Below are positions 1 to 5,362 of a stretch of 5,642 nt of DNA, piece after piece. The stretch is from contig JAGLDA010000048.1 of assembly GCA_023145955.1 (NCBI GenBank), positions 1 through 5,642 of the forward strand, given 5' to 3'. Source of the stretch: Bacteroidales bacterium. GTDB lineage: Bacteria > Bacteroidota > Bacteroidia > Bacteroidales > UBA1556. The position numbers and the translations under genes are program-made. Each line of letters begins with the position of its first letter. Position 1 is the stretch's first letter. The notes below the pieces were generated by a model that did not search any database, was not told the DNA's origin, and saw only the letters and a program-made list of their open reading frames with translations.

Positions 1-257
1 GTAAGCATTTTATTCAATCGCGAGAGTGCTTTATCAGTACGAGCCATTATTAGAGCACCACTAGTGGGTCTATCAAGTCTATGTACTACACCAAGAAATA
101 CATTTCCAGGCTTATCATACTTATCTTTAAGATATGCTTTACCAAATTCGCTTAGAGGTGTGTCTCCAGTTTTATCACCTTGTACAATATCACCGGCGGC
201 TTTATTTACGATAAGTAAATGATTGTCTTCGAATAAAACTTTATTCTTAAAATTCAT
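1..257 (-). CDS. RluA-family RNA pseudouridine synthase, N-terminal part (runs off the window)
   Basis: The first 85 residues of a pseudouridine synthase of the RluA/RluC/RluD family, cytoplasmic enzymes that isomerise uridines in rRNA or tRNA. The decisive motif is HRLDRPTSG at residues 59-67, in which Asp62 is the expected catalytic aspartate. An N-terminal VNKAAG segment (17-22) is also typical. The catalytic domain begins within the first ten residues, so there is no N-terminal S4 RNA-binding domain; this is the short, S4-less type. The target base cannot be named from this part. The chosen start is ATG 257-255, but an in-frame ATG at 266-264 would add three residues and leave only 3 nt after the panB stop. 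The next in-frame codon upstream of interest is that stop itself, so the gene cannot start earlier. No Shine-Dalgarno is visible. The tight spacing implies co-transcription, perhaps coupled translation, with panB. The C-terminal part lies beyond position 1. Confidence 0.93.
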   Translation of the reverse strand, partial: MNFKNKVLFEDNHLLIVNKAAGDIVQGDKTGDTPLSEFGKAYLKDKYDKPGNVFLGVVHRLDRPTSGALIMARTDKALSRLNKML

Positions 258-269
258 TGCAAGCATATA

Positions 270-1091
270 TTAATACTGTTCGTGTTGATTTGGGAAATTT
301 TCAGATTTTACATCTTTTATATATTCCTGCACAGATTTCATAATTTCATCTTTAAGATTATGATAACGTCTTAAAAATCGCGGAGAGAAATCTTGTGTAA
401 TACCAAGCATATCATGCAGTACAAGCACTTGCCCGTCAACCTGACCGCCTGCACCAATACCAATTACAGGGATTTTTACACTCTTTGTAACCTCTCCCGC
501 AAGGTCTGCAGGAATTTTCTCTAGTATAATACTAAAGCAACCTGCCAATTCCAATAGTTTAGCATCATTTCTTAATTGATTAGCTTCCTCATTGTCAGTT
601 GCTCTTACAATATATGTCCCAAATTTATGTATCGACTGCGGTGTAAGACCAAGATGTCCCATTACAGGAATTCCTGCTGAGATTATTCTTTTTACAGATT
701 CAATAATTTCAGCACCACCTTCCATTTTTACAGCATTGGCACCAGATTCCTTCATAATACGGATTGCACTATGCAGAGCCTCTTTTGAGTTTCCCTGATA
801 GGTACCAAAAGGCAAATCAACTACCACCAATGGGCGTTTTGCAGCTCTTACTACCGATGATGCATGATATATCATGTCGTTTAAAGTAATAGGAAGGGTA
901 GAGTCGAAGCCCGCCATAACATTGGAAGCAGAATCGCCTACCAATATTATATCAATACCTGAGTCGTCAAGTATTTTGGCAAAACTAAAGTCATAGCCTG
1001 TTAGCATTGCAATCTTTTCACCTTTCAATTTCATCTCCTGAAGGACATGAGTTGTTACTTTTGTATTGATGATTTTATTTGCTGTTGACAT
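270..1091 (-). CDS. panB: 3-methyl-2-oxobutanoate hydroxymethyltransferase (ketopantoate hydroxymethyltransferase)
   Basis: PanB transfers a hydroxymethyl group from 5,10-methylenetetrahydrofolate to alpha-ketoisovalerate to make ketopantoate, the committed step towards pantothenate and coenzyme A. It is a cytoplasmic, metal-dependent TIM-barrel enzyme. The 273 residues match the usual family length (about 260-280) and carry the family motifs in order: TGYDFSFAK (31-39), VGDS (51-54, metal ligand Asp53), DSTLPIT (63-69), DLPF (92-95, metal ligand Asp92), VKMEGG (121-126), GHLGLTPQS (145-153), LEKIP (190-194, with Glu191 at the position of the catalytic base) and GIGAG (211-215) followed by DGQVLVLHD (219-227). 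No key residue is missing. The start at 1091 gives a normal N-terminus. The gene lies 64 nt after the symporter gene and 3-12 nt before the rluA-like gene. A TAnnTTTG element at 1118-1125 may give it its own promoter. Confidence 0.97.
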   Translation of the reverse strand: MSTANKIINTKVTTHVLQEMKLKGEKIAMLTGYDFSFAKILDDSGIDIILVGDSASNVMAGFDSTLPITLNDMIYHASSVVRAAKRPLVVVDLPFGTYQGNSKEALHSAIRIMKESGANAVKMEGGAEIIESVKRIISAGIPVMGHLGLTPQSIHKFGTYIVRATDNEEANQLRNDAKLLELAGCFSIILEKIPADLAGEVTKSVKIPVIGIGAGGQVDGQVLVLHDMLGITQDFSPRFLRRYHNLKDEIMKSVQEYIKDVKSENFPNQHEQY

Positions 1092-1117
1092 TGTTGTTTG
1101 GTTTTAATATTATTTTG

Positions 1118-1125
1118 CAAAGCTA
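1118..1125 (-). promoter_or_regulatory. Possible -7 promoter element for panB
   Basis: On the minus strand this reads TAGCTTTG, a full match to the Bacteroidota -7 consensus TAnnTTTG, with its last base 26 nt before the panB start. The stretch upstream is A/T-rich, but I see no TTG at the expected distance for the -33 element, so the call rests on half a promoter. Transcription could instead read through from the symporter gene, whose stop codon is at 1156-1158. Confidence 0.35.
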
Positions 1126-1155
1126 ATTATTTTTATTAATCATTCTTATAATTGA

Positions 1156-2817
1156 TTATTTTTTGCCCCATTCTTTATCAAAATCAGTAAGGTATTTATT
1201 AAGAGTTTCTTTCATGTCTTTACGCAATAATAATATACCCACAAGGTTTGGTAAAGTCATAAATGCTATTGCAATTCCTGAGAATGTCCATACAATAGTA
1301 GTATCAACAAAAGATGCAATAAAAAATCCAATTACATAAATAACCCTATAATACACAACATATTTAACGCCAAACAGATATGTTACTGCTCTGCCTCCAT
1401 AATACGACCAAGCTATTGCAGTAGAAAAAGCGAATAATAACAGTCCAATGGTAATGATATATTCTCCCACATCGCCAAAATAGCTTCTTTTAAACGCTTC
1501 AATGGTAAGTGGTGCACTATTAAGAAGACTCAAACCTGTGATAGTATATTTGGTATTTTTAAAATCTCCATCAATAATAATTACCTTGCCAGTATATGGT
1601 TGCTCATTTAGCTTTATAATAATATTTTCGGCAATTGAGCGAGAATGAAGGATTGATAAATGGTTTTGTATTTCACCTTCAACAACATCTAGGTCACCAT
1701 TAAAAAGGCCAATTTGTTTTTCGTTTACATTATATCTATATAAGTCATCAGCATCTTCTTTATTTGCTGTATCATATTCTTTATCAAGCACTTTTATACT
1801 TGCATACTGAAAAGTATTTTCATGCTTTTCGTTCCATACTCCCGAAGTAACTATTGCCATACCTGTAAGAGTACATATTATTACAGTATCGATAAAAGGT
1901 TCGAGTATAGCCACCATACCTTCAGATATTGGCTCATGAGCTTTTGCTGCAGCATGTGCAATTGGCGCAGAACCTTGTCCTGCTTCATTGGAGAATAACC
2001 CTCTATTTACACCTCTATTGAAAGCGAAAGCAAAAGAAGCTCCAAGGAAACCACCAGTAGCTGCTCCACCATTTATTACTCCACCAAATATTGCATCAAT
2101 TGCAGGAAGTATATTTTCCCAATTATATAATATAACTCCTAATACACCAATTATATATATTAGAGCCATACCAGGAACTAGCTTATCTGTTACTTTTACT
2201 ATTCGTTTTATACCTCCAATAATTACAAATCCTAGTATTATAGCAAGTACTAGTCCCGTAATCCATTGTTCAATACCAAATGTAGAATATACAGAAGTGC
2301 TAATGCTGTTTATTTGCGGCATATTTCCAGTGCCAAAAGACGAAAGTATTGTAGCAAAAGCAAATACTGCTGCTAGCCATTTCATCTTAAGCTTATTCTT
2401 CATATAGTACATCGGGCCTCCTGAAATAGAGCCGTCATCAGCAATCTCTCTATATTTATGAGATAAGCTTACTTCTACAAATTTGGTAGTCATACCCAGA
2501 AAAGCTGTTACTATCATCCAAAATAGAGCAGAAGGTCCTCCCAAATGTATAGCTAATGCTACTCCTGCAATATTTCCTGTGCCTACTGTGCCCGAAAGCG
2601 CTGTTGCTAAAGCTTGAAAATGCGTTGCATCTCCTTTGTCAGTATCCTTATCAAATTTTCCGCTTACAATTAATAAAGCATGCTTAAAGAAACGTATTTG
2701 AGGAAATTTTAGATATATAGTAAAGAATAGACCTGTTCCTAATAAAAGAAAAACAAACCATGATGAACCTCCTATAAATGTGTCTAATAATTGTAAATAT
2801 TCGTTTAGTTGTTGCAT
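1156..2817 (-). CDS. Sodium:alanine/glycine symporter, AGCS family, with a large extra loop
   Basis: An inner-membrane secondary transporter of the alanine-or-glycine:cation symporter (AGCS, AlsT/DagA-like) family, which takes up alanine or glycine with sodium. Family signatures seen are LSGTVGTGNIAGVALAIHLGG (start near residue 74), ISGGPMYYMKN (131-141), NRGLFSNEAGQGSAPIAHAA (271-290) and LLFAFSTAIAWSYYG (460-474). I count about eleven hydrophobic segments: near 17-37, 66-92, 95-117, 147-165, 184-202, 213-231, 254-268, 300-327, 453-472, 486-506 and 509-530. At 553 residues it is about 100 longer than typical members (around 450). The excess is a hydrophilic block at about 329-437 between segments 8 and 9, discussed as a finding. 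I recall similar loops in Bacteroidota relatives. The zinc-finger gene ends 30 nt upstream, suggesting co-transcription. Substrate choice among alanine, glycine or similar amino acids cannot be read from the sequence. Confidence 0.95.
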   Translation of the reverse strand: MQQLNEYLQLLDTFIGGSSWFVFLLLGTGLFFTIYLKFPQIRFFKHALLIVSGKFDKDTDKGDATHFQALATALSGTVGTGNIAGVALAIHLGGPSALFWMIVTAFLGMTTKFVEVSLSHKYREIADDGSISGGPMYYMKNKLKMKWLAAVFAFATILSSFGTGNMPQINSISTSVYSTFGIEQWITGLVLAIILGFVIIGGIKRIVKVTDKLVPGMALIYIIGVLGVILYNWENILPAIDAIFGGVINGGAATGGFLGASFAFAFNRGVNRGLFSNEAGQGSAPIAHAAAKAHEPISEGMVAILEPFIDTVIICTLTGMAIVTSGVWNEKHENTFQYASIKVLDKEYDTANKEDADDLYRYNVNEKQIGLFNGDLDVVEGEIQNHLSILHSRSIAENIIIKLNEQPYTGKVIIIDGDFKNTKYTITGLSLLNSAPLTIEAFKRSYFGDVGEYIITIGLLLFAFSTAIAWSYYGGRAVTYLFGVKYVVYYRVIYVIGFFIASFVDTTIVWTFSGIAIAFMTLPNLVGILLLRKDMKETLNKYLTDFDKEWGKK

Positions 2818-2847
2818 ATTATCTGTAATTTGTTATTTAGGTATTAG

Positions 2848-3177
2848 TTATGAGCAGTTTACGCACTTACGACTCTCTGGCATTATTAGTATTCTTCCCA
2901 TTTGTATTTCGGCTCCACAATTGAGGCATATCCCAAAATCATCTTGGTTTATATTCTCCAAAGCTGCTTGTAAGCCCTCTTGTTGAATAATTTTTTTATC
3001 TAAACTAGCTTGGTTAATACTTTGATTATTAATAGCATCCATTCTGCTAACCCTGCCAATGGCACAGTCGGGCTCTATGGGTTTACTAAGCTCTCGAAGT
3101 TCAATAATATGATCTTCTATTTTTAGTAGCCTTTTCTTAATCTCTATAGAAAGTTTGTCCTTTTCATTATTTGTCAT
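2848..3177 (-). CDS. Short DksA/TraR-family zinc-finger protein
   Basis: A 109-residue member of the DksA/TraR C4 zinc-finger family; members bind the secondary channel of RNA polymerase and alter transcription initiation, often with ppGpp. The zinc ligands are Cys84, Cys87, Cys105 and Cys108, with the same CxxC-17-CxxC spacing as E. coli DksA. Before the finger lie two charged, helix-prone stretches (about 5-33 and 50-78) that would form the coiled-coil hairpin. The turn, PIEPDCAIGRVSRMDA (33-48), contains a D-x-A triplet (Asp37, Ala39) that could correspond to the functional tip of DksA, Asp74/Ala76. The length is between TraR (73) and DksA (151), a size common for small DksA-like proteins in Bacteroidota. 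The start at 3177 is the only good one. It precedes the symporter gene by 30 nt. No clear promoter was found upstream; the region is a T-rich run on this strand. Function beyond the family is inference. Confidence 0.92.
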   Translation of the reverse strand: MTNNEKDKLSIEIKKRLLKIEDHIIELRELSKPIEPDCAIGRVSRMDAINNQSINQASLDKKIIQQEGLQAALENINQDDFGICLNCGAEIQMGRILIMPESRKCVNCS

Positions 3178-3205
3178 AAGTATGCGAAAATAAATAAAAA
3201 AATAA

Positions 3206-3233
3206 AGTAAAAAGTAAAAAGGTAAAAGTAATA
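3206..3233. repeat. A-rich 7-bp tandem repeat
   Basis: On the plus strand the unit agtaaaa occurs at 3206-3212 and 3213-3219, then in altered form as aggtaaa (3220-3226) and agtaata (3227-3233). It sits within 60 nt upstream of the zinc-finger gene start, where its complement forms a pyrimidine-rich tract on the transcribed-sense strand. It could be slippage-prone low-complexity DNA. Confidence 0.6.
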
Positions 3234-3240
3234 TAAGGGT

Positions 3241-3264
3241 GTCCTTCGGCTGCGCTCAGGATGA
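3241..3264. repeat. GC-rich intergenic motif, probable dispersed repeat fragment
   Basis: The core TCCTTCGGCTGCGCTCAGGA (3242-3261) stands out sharply in GC content from the A-rich DNA on its left. Its outer ends, TCCT and AGGA, are inverted repeats, but the interior pairs poorly. From memory, very similar strings recur between genes in many unrelated bacterial genomes, which is why I call it a dispersed repeat fragment. Only one copy is present here, so the window itself does not prove repetition. Confidence 0.45.
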
Positions 3265-3266
3265 TA

Positions 3267-3294
3267 AAGGGTGAAGGGTGAAGGGAGAAGGGGT
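3267..3294 (+). repeat. G-rich 7-bp tandem array with G-quadruplex pattern
   Basis: Four consecutive 7-bp units read aagggtg (3267-3273), aagggtg (3274-3280), aagggag (3281-3287) and aaggggt (3288-3294). They give four runs of three or more G on the plus strand, each separated by exactly four bases, which satisfies the canonical G-quadruplex rule (G3+, loops 1-7). The array lies between gtrA-like (ends 3390) and the zinc-finger gene (starts 3177), with the G runs on the template strand for minus-strand transcription. Folding is inferred. Confidence 0.75.
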
Positions 3295-3339
3295 ACTTCG
3301 GTAAATATTCAGGAGGAGAAGCACAAAAACTAAAGTGAC

Positions 3340-3381
3340 CTTATGTGGCTTATGCGGCTTGATTCATAGAGCCTTATGTGG
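3340..3381. repeat. cttatgtgg repeat cluster
   Basis: The 9-mer cttatgtgg occurs at 3340-3348 and 3373-3381, and a one-mismatch copy, cttatgcgg, follows the first directly at 3349-3357. The cluster ends just 8 nt past the gtrA-like stop codon, so it would be in that transcript's 3' end as CCACATAAG repeats. It forms no clear hairpin and has no T-run, so I do not call it a terminator. Confidence 0.6.
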
Positions 3382-3389
3382 TTCTAGAC

Positions 3390-3899
3390 TTAACTACTAA
3401 GTTGTTTTTTGCCAGTTCTAAAAGTAAAAAACTTCTGCACAAGGAAACTATATACTACTACAATCGACACAGTAACTATTTTTCCTGCAAGCGGCCAGAA
3501 CTCTAGTGTTTCCACAAAGAATTTTAATAAAAAATAGTGTAAAACAATTGATCCACCCACACTTATGGCATAGCGAGATAATTGCATTTTGCCTTTAATT
3601 TGTGAGTCGGTGAATGTTACATATTTTGCAAGCAAAAAACCTGTGAAAAATGTAATTGGGAATACGAAAATGAATGCTGCAATATGGGGACTCATAGCAA
3701 CAAAACCCATATCTACAACGGATTCGTTTACCACATAATGATAGAACACAAAGTAAAGGAAAATATCTAATAGCATATTAAGACCACCCGTAGAAGCATA
3801 TTTAAATGTTTCGTATGGCAACGCTTTTTTGAATAAAGGATAAAAAATATCCAATACTCTAATGATTAAAAGACCTACGTTTTCTGCTATGCTTTTCAT
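3390..3899 (-). CDS. GtrA-like family membrane protein
   Basis: A 169-residue integral membrane protein of the GtrA-like family (Pfam GtrA type). The family is named after the phage glucosyltransferase-operon protein thought to flip undecaprenyl-phosphate-linked glucose, and many members occur with polysaccharide or cell-envelope genes. Family marks are FKYASTGGLNMLLD (32-45) at the start of the first helix, KYVTFTDS (92-99) after the second, and QKFFTFR (155-161) after the last. Four hydrophobic segments are visible at about 36-56, 70-91, 109-129 and 137-156, the usual layout. An N-terminal extension of about 30 residues, partly hydrophobic, precedes the domain. No glycosyltransferase gene adjoins it, so the substrate is unknown. 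The start at 3899 is followed by normal family sequence. A TTGCTTTG (3914-3921, minus) is a one-mismatch -7 element, too weak to list separately. It is separated by about 210 nt from both neighbours, suggesting its own transcript. Confidence 0.9.
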   Translation of the reverse strand: MKSIAENVGLLIIRVLDIFYPLFKKALPYETFKYASTGGLNMLLDIFLYFVFYHYVVNESVVDMGFVAMSPHIAAFIFVFPITFFTGFLLAKYVTFTDSQIKGKMQLSRYAISVGGSIVLHYFLLKFFVETLEFWPLAGKIVTVSIVVVYSFLVQKFFTFRTGKKQLSS

Positions 3900-3976
3900 A
3901 ATATTTGAAGATGCAAAGCAACGAAAAAAAACAATTCCTTTGTAGTATAATTACGAATAAAAATTATAAAAAAATA

Positions 3977-4072
3977 TCAGTTAATTTTGATCCTTAAACT
4001 GATTATATATGTATCTAAATTTCTATGTCGGCTTGGCGTAATACCATATGCCGCAAGCTTTCGGGAATTCTA
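3977..4072 (-). other. Start-less 30-codon open stretch in the intergenic gap; possible repeat or gene remnant
   Basis: The 217-nt gap between the BASS and GtrA-like genes has no complete gene. On the minus strand, a stretch bounded by TAG (4072-4070) and TGA (3979-3977) is open for 30 codons and has a protein-like composition (it includes AAYGITPSRHRNLDTYI), but contains no ATG. A 14-bp near-palindrome, CCGCAAGCTTTCGG (4051-4064), with one mismatched pair, lies at its upstream end. This segment is richer in GC than the flanks. It might be a decayed gene end or part of a dispersed repeat; a chance open frame of this length is also quite possible. The rest of the gap (3900-3976 and 4073-4116) is AT-rich with nothing recognisable. 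Confidence 0.25.
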
Positions 4073-4116
4073 GCTGCAATAGATTAATATTTACATCTGC
4101 ACATTCAAAATAATTT

Positions 4117-4992
4117 CTATAAATCGGCTTCTACTTTTCTTCTTCCAAATTTCCACATTAAGAAAGTACTTGTAAAAAACATTAATAGAGAATAAACTGC
4201 CGGAGGAATACTCATATCGGCTTGTTTCAAGATAGTGGTTGCTATAACAATTGCTAATGTGCCATTTTGAATACCACTTTCGATGGTAATAGATATAGAC
4301 TGCTTTGTATTAAGTGAGAAGAATCGTGCTGAATAATATCCGATAGTCATGGTTATTATATTCAATAGCAAAGTTACAGTGCCAACATTTTTTATGTGAG
4401 ATACAAGCGATTCTCTGTTAGCTAGTATAATTCCAGTAAGTACAGCAATAAAGATAACTGTGGACGCAATACGCATTGGGCGTTCCATCTTATCAGCAAA
4501 TTTTTCATTATAATGTCTTATAATCATACCTATGCTTACAGGAATTATTGTAATAACCATTATCTGAAGAATAGTTTCGATAATTGGAAGCTCTATTTGA
4601 ACACCGCTATCATTAGTAAAGTAAGCTAATGAAAAAGAGAGTATAATAGGGATTGTAAAAACAGTTATTAAGCTTGAAATTGCAGTTAAGGAGATGGATA
4701 AAGCAATATCACCTTTAGAAATATGGGTTATTAAATTACTTGTGGGTCCACCAGGGCAAGCGGCAATAATCATTAGACCTACTGCCATTGCTGGTGATAG
4801 ATTAAAAATTAATGCTAATGCAAAGCCAATTAGAGGTAATAGAATTAACTGATTGCTTAGACCTATAAATGCAGCTTTAGGGTATTTAAAAACTCTCCTA
4901 AAGTCACCAATTACTAATGATAAGCCCATTCCAAACATTATTACTGCTAATGAAACTGGTAATACTACTGATGTTAATATCGAATCTTCCAT
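4117..4992 (-). CDS. BASS-family (bile acid:sodium symporter-like) transporter
   Basis: A 291-residue inner-membrane transporter of the bile acid:sodium symporter (SBF/BASS) family. Bacterial members move organic anions with sodium; bile acids are usually not the natural substrate, and one member, Salmonella PanS, carries ketopantoate. Visible signatures are FGMGLSL (20-26) in the first helix, AACPGGPTSNLIT (77-89) at the first helix-crossing region, and IESGIQNGTLA (237-247) at the second, where Glu238 and Gln242 match sodium-site residues known from bacterial ASBT structures. About nine to ten hydrophobic segments span the protein, and the length is normal (about 290-330). The start at 4992 is supported by a strong promoter match 22 nt upstream and an A-rich leader. 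It is the first gene of the minus-strand series, with no partner close enough (gap 217 nt) to suggest a shared operon. Substrate is not determinable from sequence. Confidence 0.93.
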   Translation of the reverse strand: MEDSILTSVVLPVSLAVIMFGMGLSLVIGDFRRVFKYPKAAFIGLSNQLILLPLIGFALALIFNLSPAMAVGLMIIAACPGGPTSNLITHISKGDIALSISLTAISSLITVFTIPIILSFSLAYFTNDSGVQIELPIIETILQIMVITIIPVSIGMIIRHYNEKFADKMERPMRIASTVIFIAVLTGIILANRESLVSHIKNVGTVTLLLNIITMTIGYYSARFFSLNTKQSISITIESGIQNGTLAIVIATTILKQADMSIPPAVYSLLMFFTSTFLMWKFGRRKVEADL

Positions 4993-5014
4993 TCTTTTGT
5001 TTTAAAATTTTGAG

Positions 5015-5043
5015 CAAATATAGCAATTAGTTTTTATCTCAAA
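5015..5043 (-). promoter_or_regulatory. Bacteroidota-type promoter for the BASS transporter gene
   Basis: On the minus strand TTTG (5043-5040) is followed after 17 nt by TATATTTG (5022-5015), an exact match to the Bacteroidota vegetative promoter pattern (-33 TTTG/TTG, -7 TAnnTTTG). The start codon lies 22 nt further on, so a transcript starting about 7 nt after the -7 element would have a leader of roughly 15 nt. This is the best promoter in the window and supports both the gene start and the phylum assignment. Confidence 0.7.
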
Positions 5044-5075
5044 TTAATAAGTTTTAAGAAGCTTATTATTAATTG

Positions 5076-5105
5076 ATTGAAGTAATGTAATGGATTGTAT
5101 TTTTG
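5076..5105 (+). promoter_or_regulatory. Possible plus-strand promoter ahead of the inverted repeats
   Basis: ATTG at 5076-5079 and TATTTTTG at 5098-5105 are 18 nt apart, which fits the Bacteroidota -33/-7 layout. A transcript would start near 5112 and run through the hairpin-forming region. T-rich matches to TAnnTTTG are frequent by chance in such DNA (others lie at 5121-5128 and 5444-5451), and no gene follows, so this is a weak call. Confidence 0.25.
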
Positions 5106-5139
5106 TCAGATACTGAAAAATACATTTGTTCTAGGCTAT

Positions 5140-5190
5140 TATTTAGTATATTTAATATACGCTTGAAATTAACAGAATAAATACTAAATA
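5140..5190. repeat. Inverted repeat, 10-bp perfect arms
   Basis: TATTTAGTAT (5140-5149) and its exact reverse complement ATACTAAATA (5181-5190) enclose 31 nt. The arms are AT-rich, so the stem would be weak. No T-run follows directly, so it is not an obvious terminator. Confidence 0.6.
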
Positions 5191-5204
5191 CAATTATTCT
5201 TCAA

Positions 5205-5277
5205 ACGCTGATTATTATGATTTTATATGATTTATTTCAACAAAACTGAAATCCTATTTATCATAATTAATCAGTGT
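5205..5277 (+). repeat. Long imperfect foldback, probable dispersed intergenic repeat
   Basis: The arms 5205-5221 and 5260-5277 pair over 17 positions with one bulged base (T5267) and one G-T pair (5207/5275). The 38-nt interval holds a second small stem, ATTTCA (5234-5239) with TGAAAT (5247-5252). The G-T pair stays paired only in a plus-strand RNA; in a minus-strand RNA it becomes an A-C mismatch. The right arm continues into AATCTGCGTCTAAAAATT (5279-5296); wording like this next to such foldbacks is, from memory, common between genes in Bacteroidota and other phyla. Only one copy is present in this window. Confidence 0.6.
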
Positions 5278-5320
5278 AATCTGCGTCTAAAAATTACTAT
5301 TGAAATGTACAAAGTATATG

Positions 5321-5362
5321 TTTATAAAGGGATTACTCCCTTTGGTCGTTATCTTTTATAAA
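5321..5362. repeat. Strong small hairpin flanked by two TTTATAAA palindromes
   Basis: AAAGGGA (5326-5332), loop TTAC, TCCCTTT (5337-5343) form a perfect 7-bp stem. The 8-bp palindrome TTTATAAA occurs on both sides, at 5321-5328 (overlapping the stem) and 5355-5362. It is followed at 5370-5375 by a short T-run (gttttta), which is too far for a classic terminator. Confidence 0.6.

Noticed and set aside
592..798. Plus-strand open frame of 68 codons inside panB
   Set aside because: It lies wholly opposite the well-supported panB gene, has no family resemblance, and its composition is that of an antisense shadow.
1137..1158. Possible terminator hairpin between the symporter gene and panB
   Set aside because: The stem is about seven A-T-rich pairs with a bulge, overlaps the symporter stop codon and lacks a following T-run.
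1988..2407. Plus-strand open frame of 139 codons inside the AGCS symporter gene
   Set aside because: It is antisense to conserved transmembrane segments, rich in proline, isoleucine and serine as expected from reversed membrane codons, and matches no family.
270..2817. Alanine symporter plus panB as a dedicated pantothenate supply operon
   Set aside because: Pantothenate needs beta-alanine, which AGCS proteins are not known to favour, and the 64-nt gap with a possible panB promoter weakens the operon argument.
2780..2986. Plus-strand open frame of 68 codons across the zinc-finger and symporter gene junction
   Set aside because: It overlaps two convincing minus-strand genes and has no recognisable domain; the cysteines come from antisense codons.
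4028..5353. Shared GGxATTACxCC wording (GIT-P peptides) between the gap at 4030-4050 and the hairpin at 5326-5343
   Set aside because: The match is about ten positions with mismatches and on opposite strands; too short to claim a common repeat.
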